From Streptomyces pactum (GTDB lineage: Bacteria; Actinomycetota; Actinomycetes; Streptomycetales; Streptomycetaceae): a DNA stretch of 64,000 nt. Each line of letters starts with the position of its first letter. Position 1 is the first letter of the stretch. Positions 33,308 to 42,036 of this stretch are shown here, in pieces. Location of the stretch: positions 2,046,001 to 2,110,000 of the forward strand of contig NZ_CP019724.1 in NCBI RefSeq assembly GCF_002005225.1. Direction: 5' to 3'. The position numbers and the translations under genes were made by a program. The notes beneath the pieces were generated by a model. The model did not search any database and had not been told where the DNA came from. It saw only the letters and a program-made list of their open reading frames with translations.

Positions 33308-34600
33308 CTACGCGCGCCCCGCCGTCTTCTGGGTCTTGCGCGTGACCGCGTCGATGACGACGGTCGCCAGCAGCACACCGCCGGTGATCATGTACTGGAC
33401 CGGCGAGGCGATGCCCTCCAGGGCGAGGCCGTACTGGATCGAGACGATGACCATCACACCGAGCAGCGCGTCCCAGGTGCGGCCGCGGCCGCCGAAGAGG
33501 GACGTGCCGCCGATCACGGCCGCGGCGATGACGTTCATCAGGAACTCACCGGTACCCGCGCCCTGGTTGGCGGACGCGATCTTCGACGCGACGAAGAGAC
33601 CGCCGATCGCGGCGAAGGTGCCGGCGATCGCGAAGACCGAGATCCGGACCAGCTCCACGTTGATGCCGGCACGGCGGGACGCCTCGACACTGCCGCCGAG
33701 CGCGAAGACCTTGCGGCCGTAGGAGGTACGGCGCAGCACGAAGTCCGTGAGCAGCAGGAACGCGAGGAAGATCACCACGGCCAGCGGCAGGCCCTTGTAC
33801 TGGTTGAAGACGATCGCCACGACGAAGGCCAGGACGGCCAGCAGCGCCGTGCGCACGATGATCTCGTTCAGCGGCCGGGACGGCACGCCCGCGGCCTCAC
33901 GGCGGCGGTTGTCGAAGAAGGCGGCGAGGAAGTACCCCGCGGTGACGACGATCGCCAGGCCGTAGGCGGCGGCCACATCGCTGAAGTAGTAGCTGGTCAG
34001 CTTGACGACGATGCCGTCGCTGTTCAGGTTGATGGTGCCGTTGCTGCCGAGTATCTGCAGCATGAAGCCCTGCCAGAACAGCAGTCCGGCCAGTGTCACG
34101 GCGAAGGCCGGCACGCCGATGCGGGCGAAGAAGAAGCCGTGGATGGCGCCGGCCACGGTGCCGGTGAGGATGGCCAGCACCAGGGCCAGCACCTCGTTCA
34201 TCCCGTGCGTGATGTTCAGCACGGCGAAGGTGGCGCCCGCGACGCCGCTGACCGAGCCCACCGACAGGTCGATCTCGCCGAGCAGCAGGACGAAGACGAT
34301 GCCGACGGCGATCATGCCCGTGCCGACCATGGCGACGGACATGTCGGAGAAGTTGCCCGCGGTGAGGAAGTTGGAGTTCAGGCCCGTGAAGATGGCCCAG
34401 ATGACCAGCAGTCCGACGACGACCGGGATGGACCCGAGGTCGCCGGCCTTCATCTTCCGCTTGAACTCGCCGAGATAGCCCGCGAAGCCCTGCTCGCGGA
34501 CCAGCAGCCGCGGGTCGACCGCGGTGGCCGCGGCGGCGGGGGCGTCGGGGTTCTCCACCGCGTGGTCCTCGGCGGGGGTGGAGGTCTTGTCGATGCTCAC
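33308..34600 (-). CDS. xylH: Xylose-type ABC transporter permease
   Basis: Predicted protein of 430 residues with about 10 membrane helices, of the ribose/xylose BPD_transp_2 family. Signatures are FVLLLGEIDLSVGSVSGVAG, the cytoplasmic loop TSYGRKVFALGGSVEASRRAGI and AAVIGGTSLFGGRGRTWDALLG. The N-terminal 60 residues are cytoplasmic. Its GTG overlaps the xylG stop codon by 4 bases (GTGA), so the two are coupled. It forms the channel for a five-carbon sugar, most likely xylose given the family, the rok7B7 neighbour and the remembered S. coelicolor xylFGH locus. Confidence 0.88.
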   Translation of the reverse strand: MSIDKTSTPAEDHAVENPDAPAAAATAVDPRLLVREQGFAGYLGEFKRKMKAGDLGSIPVVVGLLVIWAIFTGLNSNFLTAGNFSDMSVAMVGTGMIAVGIVFVLLLGEIDLSVGSVSGVAGATFAVLNITHGMNEVLALVLAILTGTVAGAIHGFFFARIGVPAFAVTLAGLLFWQGFMLQILGSNGTINLNSDGIVVKLTSYYFSDVAAAYGLAIVVTAGYFLAAFFDNRRREAAGVPSRPLNEIIVRTALLAVLAFVVAIVFNQYKGLPLAVVIFLAFLLLTDFVLRRTSYGRKVFALGGSVEASRRAGINVELVRISVFAIAGTFAAIGGLFVASKIASANQGAGTGEFLMNVIAAAVIGGTSLFGGRGRTWDALLGVMVIVSIQYGLALEGIASPVQYMITGGVLLATVVIDAVTRKTQKTAGRA

Positions 34601-35379
34601 TTCTTGATCTCCCCATTGGTGCGCGCCGCACGACGGGTCACGGCGTTCTCCGTGGCGCCCGTGATGGCGGAGATGATCTCTTCCTGCGAGGTCGACTTGA
34701 CCTCGAAGACGCCGTTGTTGCGCCCGAGGCGCAGGACGGCGACCTTGTCGGCCACCGCCTTCACATCGGCCATGTTGTGGCTGATGAGGATGACGGCGTG
34801 ACCGCGCTCCCGCAGCCGCTCCACGAGGTCGAGGACCTGTGCGGTCTGCTCGACGCCGAGGGCCGCGGTGGGCTCGTCGAGGATGACCAGCTTGGGCTCG
34901 CCGAGCATCGACCGGGCGATCGCCACGACCTGGCGCTGACCGCCGGAGAGCGAGGCGATCGGGATGCGGACGCTGGGGATGCGGATGGACAGCGTGTCCA
35001 GCAGCTCGCGGGAGCGGCGCTCCATCTCCACCTCGTCCAGGACGCCGCGCTTGATGATCTCGCGGCCCAGGTAGAGGTTGCCGACCACGTCGATGTTGTC
35101 GCACAGCGCGAGGTCCTGGTAGACGGTCGCGATGCCCAGGTTCTGGGCGTCGTGCGGCCTGTTGATCGAGACGGCCTTGCCGTCCCATTCGATGGAGCCC
35201 TCATCGATGGGGTGCACGCCGGCGATCGTCTTGACCAGCGTGGACTTTCCGGCTCCGTTGTCGCCCACCAGGGCGACCACCTCACCGGCGTGGACCTCAA
35301 GCTCTACGTCGGTGAGCGCCTGGACGGCACCGAATCGCTTGGAGACCCCGCGCAACGCCAGCACGGGCGTAGCGGACAC
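34597..35379 (-). CDS. xylG: Xylose-type ABC transporter ATP-binding protein (single nucleotide-binding domain)
   Basis: Predicted protein of 260 residues. Walker A is VALVGDNGAGKSTLVKT, the signature LSGGQRQVVAIARS, Walker B LVILDEPTAALGV and the switch His ILISHNM. Most XylG/RbsA proteins are tandem duplicates of about 500 residues; this one has a single domain, as in Streptomyces relatives, so it must act as a homodimer. The GTG at 35379 sits 9 bases after AAGGAG. An upstream ATG at 35388 directly abuts that ribosome site and is less likely. 174 bases separate it from xylF. Confidence 0.88.
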   Translation of the reverse strand: MSATPVLALRGVSKRFGAVQALTDVELEVHAGEVVALVGDNGAGKSTLVKTIAGVHPIDEGSIEWDGKAVSINRPHDAQNLGIATVYQDLALCDNIDVVGNLYLGREIIKRGVLDEVEMERRSRELLDTLSIRIPSVRIPIASLSGGQRQVVAIARSMLGEPKLVILDEPTAALGVEQTAQVLDLVERLRERGHAVILISHNMADVKAVADKVAVLRLGRNNGVFEVKSTSQEEIISAITGATENAVTRRAARTNGEIKK

Positions 35380-35553
35380 GTGAACCATCTCCTTCGCCGC
35401 CTGACCCGGCGGGAGGTTGTGCAGAAGTTTTCGGGGGGGGTGTTCCGTCCGGCGCCCCGCCTAGCTTGCGGGGCTGTTGAGTGCGGGGCACCGGAGGAAG
35501 CTGCGTGCGGCCGGTCCCGTACGCGCTCACGCGGTACGGGAGACGGGTTCCGC

Positions 35554-36669
35554 CTACTTGAGACCGATCTTGTCGCAGGCCGCCTTGTACTTGCCGCCAC
35601 AGATCTCGTCGATCGTGTAGAAGCCCTCCTTGACGACGGTCTCCTTGATGTTGTCCTGCGTCAGCGAGACGACCGGGACCAGCGTCGTCGGGATGCCCTT
35701 GGTGGTGGCGCTGTCGGCCTTCTCCTTGGCGATGGAGTCGAGCGACTTGCCCTGGGCGAGGGCGACGGCCATCTCGCCCGCGACCGCGGCCTCCTGCGGG
35801 TAGGACTTGTAGACGCTCATGTACTGCTCACCGGTGACGATGCGCTGCACACCCGCGAGCTCGGCGTCCTGGCCGGTGACCGGGATGTCGGCGATGCCCG
35901 CGCGCCTCAGCGCGGTGATGATGCCGCCCGCCATGCCGTCGTTGGCGGAGTAGACGCCGATGATCTTGTCCTTGCCGAGGGCGGAGATCGCGGCCTGCAT
36001 GTTGGAGTTGGCGTTCTCCGGCTTCCACTCCTTGGTGTCGTAGGAGCGGCCGATGTTCACCTTGCCCTTGAGGACGGACATCGCGCCCTCCTTGAACTGG
36101 GCGGCGTTCGGGTCGGTGGAGGAGCCGTTCATCATGACGATCTGGCCGTCCTTGGCCTTGTCGCCCAGCGCCTTCAGCAGGGCCTCGCCCTGGGTCTTGC
36201 CGACCGTCACGTTGTCGAACGAGGTGTAGGCGTCGATCGGCCCCTCGGCCAGGCGGTCGTAGGCGACGACCGGGATGTCGGCCTGCTCCGCCTTGGTGAT
36301 CGAGCCGGCGATGGCCTTGGAGTCCACCGCGTCCACGATCAGCACGTCGACCTTGTTGGTGATCATCGTGTCGACCTGCTGCGCCTGCAGTGTGGCGTCC
36401 TGCTTGGCGTTGGCGTAGACGACCTCGCCCTTGCCGTTCGTGAGCTCCTTGACCTTCTTCTCGATCAAGGGCTTGTCGAACTTCTCGTAACGCGCGGTCT
36501 GGTTCTCCGGCAGGAGCAGACCGACCTTGATGTCGTCGCCCTTCTTGGCGGCCGAGTCGGACGAGTCGCTGTTCCCGTCGGACTCCGCGGCGCTGCCGCA
36601 AGCGGCGAGCGAGACCGCCATCGCGGTGGCGGCAACGGCAACGGCGGCACGACGCATACGCGTGTTCAC
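35554..36669 (-). CDS. xylF: Xylose-type sugar-binding lipoprotein
   Basis: Predicted protein of 371 residues. A lipoprotein signal ends at SLAACG (Cys about residue 24) and is followed by a Ser/Asp linker. The Peripla_BP_4 fold follows: IKVGLLLPENQTARYEKFDK, VDVLIVDAVDSKAIAGSI, IPVVAYDRLAEGPIDAY, GVYSANDGMAGGII and PVTGQDAELAGVQRI. It captures the sugar outside the membrane for XylGH. The GTG at 36669 has GGGAGG at 8 bases. The gene lies 121 bases downstream of rok7B7 on the same strand, with a low-GC promoter patch between (about 36740–36785). Confidence 0.9.
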   Translation of the reverse strand: MNTRMRRAAVAVAATAMAVSLAACGSAAESDGNSDSSDSAAKKGDDIKVGLLLPENQTARYEKFDKPLIEKKVKELTNGKGEVVYANAKQDATLQAQQVDTMITNKVDVLIVDAVDSKAIAGSITKAEQADIPVVAYDRLAEGPIDAYTSFDNVTVGKTQGEALLKALGDKAKDGQIVMMNGSSTDPNAAQFKEGAMSVLKGKVNIGRSYDTKEWKPENANSNMQAAISALGKDKIIGVYSANDGMAGGIITALRRAGIADIPVTGQDAELAGVQRIVTGEQYMSVYKSYPQEAAVAGEMAVALAQGKSLDSIAKEKADSATTKGIPTTLVPVVSLTQDNIKETVVKEGFYTIDEICGGKYKAACDKIGLK

Positions 36670-36790
36670 TTCACTAACCTCCCTGACGAGGCCGCGTCGT
36701 TGCGGCCGAGGTGGCTGGAAGTCAACTCGGCCACACGTGCGACGTCAAGAAGTAAATCCTTAACGAGATGACAACGGTGCCATCCGTGCT

Positions 36791-38047
36791 CTAAGTGAAG
36801 GCAGGGGTGGCCGCCGGCAGAGCGCCGTTCACACTTCCGTCCAAAAGTGTCGAATCGCCCATCTCGCTGAGGGCGAGGGCGAGCGCTCCGAGCACCTCCG
36901 CACGGCCCCCAAGTGCCCCGGGCAGCACGGAGAGTTGACGCGCCGCACTGGGGATCGCGTAGCGGCCGACGGACTCCCGGATCGGGCCGAGCACCAGCTC
37001 ACCGGCCTCGGCGAGATCGCCGCCCAGGACGACTCGGCTCGGGTTGAGGAGGTTGCAGAGGTTGGCGACTCCACTGCCGATGTGGCGGCCGACGTCGGCG
37101 ATCACCCGACGGCAGCCCGGGTCGCCGTCCCGCGCCAGCCGCACGACGCCCTCCATCGTGAGATCGGTGCCGTGGCTCGGCTGGAGCAGCGGGAGCACGT
37201 AGCGTGCGGCGGCGAAGGTCTCCAGGCAGCCCCGGTTTCCGCAGCGGCAGACGGGACCGGCCTCGTCGAGTGTGATGTGCCCGATCTCGCCCGCGGTGCC
37301 GCCTGGCCCGCGGTAGATCTTGCCGTTGATCACCAGGCCGGCGCCGACGCCGCTGGCGACCTTGATGTACGCCAGGTCCCGCACTCCCCGCCCGCTGCCC
37401 CAGACCAGCTCGCCCAGGGCTCCGAGGTTGGCGTCGTTGTCCACGTGCACCGGCACGCCGAGCCGCCCCCGCAGCTCCTCGGCGGGCCGGGTGCCGCCCC
37501 AGCCGGGCAGGATGGCGGTCGAGCCCAGCGTCCCGGACTCCACGTCGATCGGGCCGGGCACGCCGAGGCCCACTCCGGCGATCTTCGCGCGGTCGATGCC
37601 GGTCGCCGCGATCAGCCGGTCGACCAGTTGCTCCGCCCGGTCGAAGCCCTGCGCGGCGGAGGCGTCGACGTCCAGCGGCTCGGACTCCTCGGCGAGTACC
37701 TGGTGGGCGAGGTTCCCCACCGCGACGCGCAGATGCGTGTGCCCGAAGTCCACGCCGATGACGATGCCGGCGTCCCCGCTCAGCGAGACGCTGCGGGCCC
37801 GGCGGCCGCCCGCCGAGGTGGGTGTGACCTCGACCGTTCCGCCGTCCTTCAGCTCCCGGACGATGTTCGAGACCGTGGCCGCGGACAGCCCCGTCGTCCT
37901 CGCGATCTCCGCCTGCGTGAGCGACCCGGCGAGCCGTACCGCTCGTACGACCCGTTCCAGGTTGGCTCGGTGCAGCGACGACTGCGACCCGGGAGTCTCC
38001 ACGACGACCTCCTGCGCGCGGGGCCGCTTCGATGAGGCCCCGTCCAT
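36791..38047 (-). CDS. rok7B7: ROK-family transcriptional regulator
   Basis: Predicted protein of 418 residues. An N-terminal winged helix (LTQAEIARTTGLSAATVSNI) is followed by a ROK sugar-kinase-like domain with GVDFGHTHLRVAVG, GVGLGVPGPIDVE, the sugar site VHVDNDANLGALGE, GEIGHITLD and the zinc motif CRCGNRGCLETFAA. Its position between xylFGH and the ngc importer is that of S. coelicolor rok7B7 (SCO6008). I recall that protein as linked to control of xylose transport, development and antibiotics. It probably represses or activates both flanking transporters. The ATG at 38047 lacks a strong ribosome site. Confidence 0.88.
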   Translation of the reverse strand: MDGASSKRPRAQEVVVETPGSQSSLHRANLERVVRAVRLAGSLTQAEIARTTGLSAATVSNIVRELKDGGTVEVTPTSAGGRRARSVSLSGDAGIVIGVDFGHTHLRVAVGNLAHQVLAEESEPLDVDASAAQGFDRAEQLVDRLIAATGIDRAKIAGVGLGVPGPIDVESGTLGSTAILPGWGGTRPAEELRGRLGVPVHVDNDANLGALGELVWGSGRGVRDLAYIKVASGVGAGLVINGKIYRGPGGTAGEIGHITLDEAGPVCRCGNRGCLETFAAARYVLPLLQPSHGTDLTMEGVVRLARDGDPGCRRVIADVGRHIGSGVANLCNLLNPSRVVLGGDLAEAGELVLGPIRESVGRYAIPSAARQLSVLPGALGGRAEVLGALALALSEMGDSTLLDGSVNGALPAATPAFT

Positions 38048-38141
38048 GTCCAACTAGTGAACTCTAAGCTGAGCCGTTCGGGTCGCCTCCCGTCAAGAGG
38101 TTGAACCGCATCCGGGTGCCCTCCGCACATAACCGCACACA

Positions 38142-38184
38142 CGTGTGCGTGCCGCCCCGGCATTCCGGGAGCGGCACGCACACG
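38142..38184. terminator. Terminator of the ngc operon
   Basis: CGTGTGCGTGCCGC (38142–38155) pairs exactly with GCGGCACGCACACG (38171–38184) over a 15-base loop, 13 bases downstream of the ngcG stop codon on the minus strand. Confidence 0.75.
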
Positions 38185-38196
38185 GGGACGGCGGCG

Positions 38197-39120
38197 CTAC
38201 TTCAGGGCGCCCGCCGTGAGTCCCTGGACCACCTGGCGCTGGAAGATGATGTACGCGGCCAGGACCGGCAGCATCGCCATCACCAGGCCCGCGAAGAGGC
38301 CCGACCAGTCGCCCTTGTAGCCCTGGCTGACCGCGAGCTGCACCAGGCCCTGGGTGAGGACGTGCTTGTCCGGGTCCGTGTTCAGCACGGTCGGCAGCAT
38401 GTACTGGTTCCACTGCCCCAGGAAGTTGAAGATTCCCACACTGATCAGGCCCGGCTTGGCCATCGGCAGCATGACCTGGAAGAACGTCCGGGTGTGCGAG
38501 GCCCCGTCCACGAACGCGGCCTCCGCCACCGAGCTGGGCAGAGTGCGGAAGAATCCGGTCAGGAAGAACACCGTGAAAGGCAGCGAATAGGCGATGTAGA
38601 CCAGAATCAGCCCGTGGATGGTGTTCAGCATCCCCATGTTGTCCACCACGTAGAACAACGGGACCAGCGCGAGCATGATCGGGAAACTCATGCCGGCGAT
38701 GAACAAGTAGTAGATGAACCGGTTGCCCGGGAAGTCGAACCGGGCCAGTACATAGGCCGCCATGGAACCCAGCACCAGGGTGCCGACGAGCGAGCCGCCC
38801 ACCACCATGACGGTGTTGAGGAAGTAGTCGCTCATGTGGGCCTGGGACCAGGCGCGCGACCAGTTGTCGAAGTTCAGCTTGTCGGGCAGCGACCAGGGCG
38901 AGCCGAAGATGGAGGCGTCGTCCTTGAAAGAGGTCATCACCGCCCACACCAGCGGCATGCCGACCATGATCGCCCAGATGACGAGGACGCCGTGGGAGAA
39001 GACGTTGAGGGTGGTGCCCTCCTTCTTCCCCTTCCGGGGCCCGCCGGGCGGTGCGTCGCTCTTGCGGACGGGCGCGCCGGACTCGGCCGGTACGGGGGCG
39101 GGGGTCTCGGTCGTCTTCAT
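38197..39120 (-). CDS. ngcG: Carbohydrate ABC transporter permease (MalG type)
   Basis: Predicted protein of 307 residues with six membrane helices after a 40-residue charged tail. The permease signature for ATPase contact (EAA loop) is visible as VAEAAFVDGASHTRTFFQVMLPMAKPG. The C-terminus QRQVVQGLTAGALK is typical of MalG-like CUT1 permeases. Three bases separate it from ngcF. No ATPase gene is in the operon, so it presumably uses the shared MsiK ATPase known for Streptomyces CUT1 importers. Naming follows the remembered SCO6005–6007 locus next to rok7B7. Confidence 0.8.
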   Translation of the reverse strand: MKTTETPAPVPAESGAPVRKSDAPPGGPRKGKKEGTTLNVFSHGVLVIWAIMVGMPLVWAVMTSFKDDASIFGSPWSLPDKLNFDNWSRAWSQAHMSDYFLNTVMVVGGSLVGTLVLGSMAAYVLARFDFPGNRFIYYLFIAGMSFPIMLALVPLFYVVDNMGMLNTIHGLILVYIAYSLPFTVFFLTGFFRTLPSSVAEAAFVDGASHTRTFFQVMLPMAKPGLISVGIFNFLGQWNQYMLPTVLNTDPDKHVLTQGLVQLAVSQGYKGDWSGLFAGLVMAMLPVLAAYIIFQRQVVQGLTAGALK

Positions 39121-39123
39121 TGA

Positions 39124-40050
39124 TCAGTACTCCAGCCGCTCGCGCCGGCCCAGCTTCATCACGAGGGCCGCGAAGGCCAGCGTGACGACGAGCAGGGCGA
39201 CGCCGATCGTGGTGGCGTAGGCGGCCTGACCGTCCCGGAACGCCTTCTGGTACACGTACAGGACCATCACCGTGGTCGAGTAGTCGGGTCCGCCGGGCCC
39301 CGTCGTCATGATCTGCACGACCGCGAACGACTCGGCGCCCAGCGCGAGGATGCCCATGTAGACCCAGCCGGACTGCACGGTGTCCCACAGCAGCGGCAGG
39401 GTGACCTTGAAGAAGGTGGCGGCGCGGTTCGCCCCGTCCAGCAGGGCGGCCTCGTACAGCTCCGCCGGGATGGAGGCCATGCCCGCGGAGAAGAGGACCA
39501 CGAAGAAGCCGACGGTGGACCAGACGAGCACCGCCATCACGCACCACAGGGCGAGGTTCGGGTCACCGAGCCACAGCGGCTGGACGGAGTCCAGGCCGAT
39601 CCCGCGCAGCAGGGAGTTGACCGCGCCGCTGTCCGGGTTGTACGCGAACTGGAACAGCAGGGCGACGATCGCGATGGAGAGCACCTGCGGGAAGAAGTAG
39701 ACGATCTTGTAGAAGCCGGAGCCGCGGACTCCGGTGATCGCCGGACCGCCCCTTCGACGGCGTCCGCCCACGTTGATCATGAAGGCGAAGAAGAGCGCCA
39801 GACCCAGGGTGACCAGCGGCACCAGCAGGGCGAACATCACGCTGTGCTGCAACGACTTCCAGAAGATGTCGTCGTCGAGCATCCGCGAGTAGTTGTCGAA
39901 GCCGACCATCGAGAACTCGGGACTCAGGCCCGTCCAGTCCGTGAACGAGTAGTAGATGGACTGGATGAACGGCCAGATGACGAAGAGCGCGTACAGCCCC
40001 AGGGGAACCGCCAGGAACCCCACGATGAACCGGTACTTGCCGTGCTGCAT
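39124..40050 (-). CDS. ngcF: Carbohydrate ABC transporter permease (MalF type)
   Basis: Predicted protein of 308 residues with six membrane helices. The EAA loop reads IPAELYEAALLDGANRAATF. The insertion GGRRRRGGPAITGVRGSG in a cytoplasmic loop is distinctive. It pairs with NgcG to form the channel for GlcNAc or chitobiose in the remembered orthologues. It lies 85 bases downstream of ngcE on the same strand. Confidence 0.8.
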   Translation of the reverse strand: MQHGKYRFIVGFLAVPLGLYALFVIWPFIQSIYYSFTDWTGLSPEFSMVGFDNYSRMLDDDIFWKSLQHSVMFALLVPLVTLGLALFFAFMINVGGRRRRGGPAITGVRGSGFYKIVYFFPQVLSIAIVALLFQFAYNPDSGAVNSLLRGIGLDSVQPLWLGDPNLALWCVMAVLVWSTVGFFVVLFSAGMASIPAELYEAALLDGANRAATFFKVTLPLLWDTVQSGWVYMGILALGAESFAVVQIMTTGPGGPDYSTTVMVLYVYQKAFRDGQAAYATTIGVALLVVTLAFAALVMKLGRRERLEY

Positions 40051-40135
40051 TGCTACCGACCCCGATCTGCGCGCGGGTGGCGCCGCCAGGGCCCGCCCGG
40101 CACGACGGCGCCGGACAGGCCCTGGTGACGCGTCC

Positions 40136-41584
40136 TCACTGGTGCTTGTAGTGCTTGATCGACGAGTCCTTGGCGGCGTCGTCGGCGTAGCCCTGGATCT
40201 TCTTGATGGTCTCGGCCGGAGTGAGCCGGCCGGCCATCATCTCGCCCAGGCAGCCGACGCCGATCTTCTCCTTCTGGAGCTGCACGTACCAGTCCTGCAT
40301 GCGCGGGTTCACCACGTTGTCGCCGGCCAGCTCCAGCGCCGCGACACCGGACTTGAGGCCCGGGGTGAGCTCGATGCCGTCGGTGCCGCCGTTGTAGGCG
40401 CTCAGCGACTTCACCTTGCTGGTGAAGTTCTTCGAGGACGCCTCGCTGAGCATGATGCGGAGCTGCTCCATGCCGCCGGCGCCGTTGGCGGCCTTGGCCG
40501 GGACGATGAAGGGCTCGCCGCCGGAGGCCCACATGGTGCCGAAGGGCATCTTGTCGCTGTCGTCGATGCCGGGCGGGGCGGAGACCGCGAGGTCGAAGTC
40601 GGCGGGGATGACCTTGGCCGACTCGTTCTCCACCCAGGAGCCGTTGGGGATGAAGAGGGCGTCGCCCTTGGCCCAGGCGGTCTGCGACTGGATGTGGTCC
40701 AGGCCCGGGGTGCCCTTGAGGATGTAGCCCTTCTCGTACAGCTCGTACCAGGCCTCGAAGACCGCCTTGACCGCCGGGTGCTTCCAGGCGTTCGGCTCCA
40801 GGTTGTCGATCGCGTCGAGCACCTCGCGGCCCCCGACCTTCGCGATCATCGGGGACATCGAGAAGGGGATGTAGTACGGGTACTTGCCGGCGTACGTCCA
40901 GCCGGCCATGCCCTTCTTCTTGGCCTTGGCGCAGACCGCGAGCATCTCGTCCCAGGTCTTGGGGTACTCCGCGTCGAGCGAGTCCAGGGCCTTCTGGGAG
41001 TACCAGTTGCCGTAGACCGTGTAGGCGTAGTACAGGATCCAGACCGGGTCCCCGTCGAACTGGCCCATCTCCACGATGCCCGGCCGCAGCGTGTCGCGGA
41101 CCTTCTTGTCCGGGTCGTCGTAGGAGGGCGCGTCCAGCAGCGGGGTGAGGTCGGTGAGCTGCTTCTTGCCGACCAGGACGCCCATGTCCATCTGCTCGGC
41201 ACCGGAGTTGTCGACCAGGTCCGGCGGATTGCCGCCGTTGAAGCGCGGCTGCAGGGTGGACTGGATCTTCTGCGTGGCGGAGAACTCCACCTCTGCCTTC
41301 GGGAAGGCCTTCTCGTACAGCTTCACAGCGTCCTCGGCGTACTCCTTGCCGAAGCCACCGTCGAAGAGGACGAATTCCATCTTGGCGCTCTCGTTGACCG
41401 CGAGCGGGTTCTCGGCGGACTTCTTGCCCGCCTCGGCCTTCTCCTGGTCGTCCCCGCCGCCGCTCGCGCAGGCGGAGAGGAAGCTCATGGTCGGTACGGA
41501 GATCAGGCCGAGCGCCGCGGACCGCTTGATCAGATCGCGGCGGCCGACGCCCCTACCGTTGTTCTCGGCGGAAGTGGATCCCAT
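40136..41584 (-). CDS. ngcE: N-acetylglucosamine/chitobiose-type solute-binding lipoprotein
   Basis: Predicted protein of 482 residues. A twin-arginine lipoprotein signal (GRRDLIKRSAALGLISVP, then FLSAC) suggests Tat export of a folded, lipidated protein. The SBP_bac fold follows (MEFVLFDGGFGKEYAEDAV, FNGGNPPDLVDNSGAEQMDM, GDALFIPNGSWVENES). The ATG at 41584 follows GAGGA at 8 bases. Ligand assignment to GlcNAc, chitobiose or chitin oligomers rests on remembered orthology to NgcE and on the DasR-like box upstream. The sequence itself shows only a sugar-binding protein. Confidence 0.8.
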   Translation of the reverse strand: MGSTSAENNGRGVGRRDLIKRSAALGLISVPTMSFLSACASGGGDDQEKAEAGKKSAENPLAVNESAKMEFVLFDGGFGKEYAEDAVKLYEKAFPKAEVEFSATQKIQSTLQPRFNGGNPPDLVDNSGAEQMDMGVLVGKKQLTDLTPLLDAPSYDDPDKKVRDTLRPGIVEMGQFDGDPVWILYYAYTVYGNWYSQKALDSLDAEYPKTWDEMLAVCAKAKKKGMAGWTYAGKYPYYIPFSMSPMIAKVGGREVLDAIDNLEPNAWKHPAVKAVFEAWYELYEKGYILKGTPGLDHIQSQTAWAKGDALFIPNGSWVENESAKVIPADFDLAVSAPPGIDDSDKMPFGTMWASGGEPFIVPAKAANGAGGMEQLRIMLSEASSKNFTSKVKSLSAYNGGTDGIELTPGLKSGVAALELAGDNVVNPRMQDWYVQLQKEKIGVGCLGEMMAGRLTPAETIKKIQGYADDAAKDSSIKHYKHQ

Positions 41585-41793
41585 GCTCAAGTCCTCGCCT
41601 TCTCCAGGACTCAGGCGGTGAACCGGATCCTCCCCGGCACCGCGATCGGGTCACGCTGGGTTGTGCAGGAAGTGCGGGTACTGCCGTGCGGGTACGTCGT
41701 GCTGGAACCGCGTGTGGGTACTGCTGCAGAACACTGCTGTTCGGGCGCTCTGACGGTTCCTTTTCCCGGTTCCCCCGGAACCCCCGGTGGCCG

Positions 41794-41809
41794 ACAGGTA
41801 TAGTCCACT
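41794..41809. promoter_or_regulatory. DasR-box (dre)-like site upstream of ngcE
   Basis: Read toward ngcE the site is AGTGGACTATACCTGT. It agrees with the dre consensus ACTGGTCTAGACCAGT at 12 of 16 positions, keeping the TGG-CTA-ACC core. Control of a GlcNAc importer by DasR is expected. The centre is about 218 bases upstream of the ngcE start. Confidence 0.55.
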
Positions 41810-41998
41810 TCCCGCCAGCGGAGCAAGATCGAATGCAAGGTTGGCAGTACGTCTTTTCCGAGTTGAGACCTCCCGGAAATGTGGGTGGCCCATGCACCAC
41901 TTGCCGGAAGAATCCCTGGCATAAGCCCCGAACGCCACATCCAACACCCTTGACATCACATGCCACTTGACCCCTACTGGTCCTTGCGCGATTGAATT

Positions 41999-42010
41999 GA
42001 CAACGTTGTC
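41999..42010. promoter_or_regulatory. LacI-type operator at the GH92 promoter
   Basis: GACAACGTTGTC is a perfect 12-base palindrome with a central CG, the form bound by LacI/GalR sugar repressors. It overlaps a TTGACA box (41997–42002) that could be the -35 element, and is about 27 bases before the GH92 start. No LacI gene is in the window, so the regulator is elsewhere. Confidence 0.55.
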
Positions 42011-42036
42011 CGCAGCGCAGGGAGGGTGGCCAGGGC

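Larger units (their letters stand above)
41585..42036. other. Divergent control region between ngcE and the GH92 gene
   Basis: A 452-base region without a gene and with clearly lower GC than its flanks. It contains a DasR-box-like site nearer ngcE and a LacI-type palindrome nearer the GH92 gene, listed separately. The two genes are therefore probably controlled by different regulators from one shared region. Confidence 0.7.

Noticed and set aside
31206..33722. A long plus-strand frame antisense to dxs and xylH
   Set aside because: Valine/glycine/alanine-rich shadow of two certain genes.
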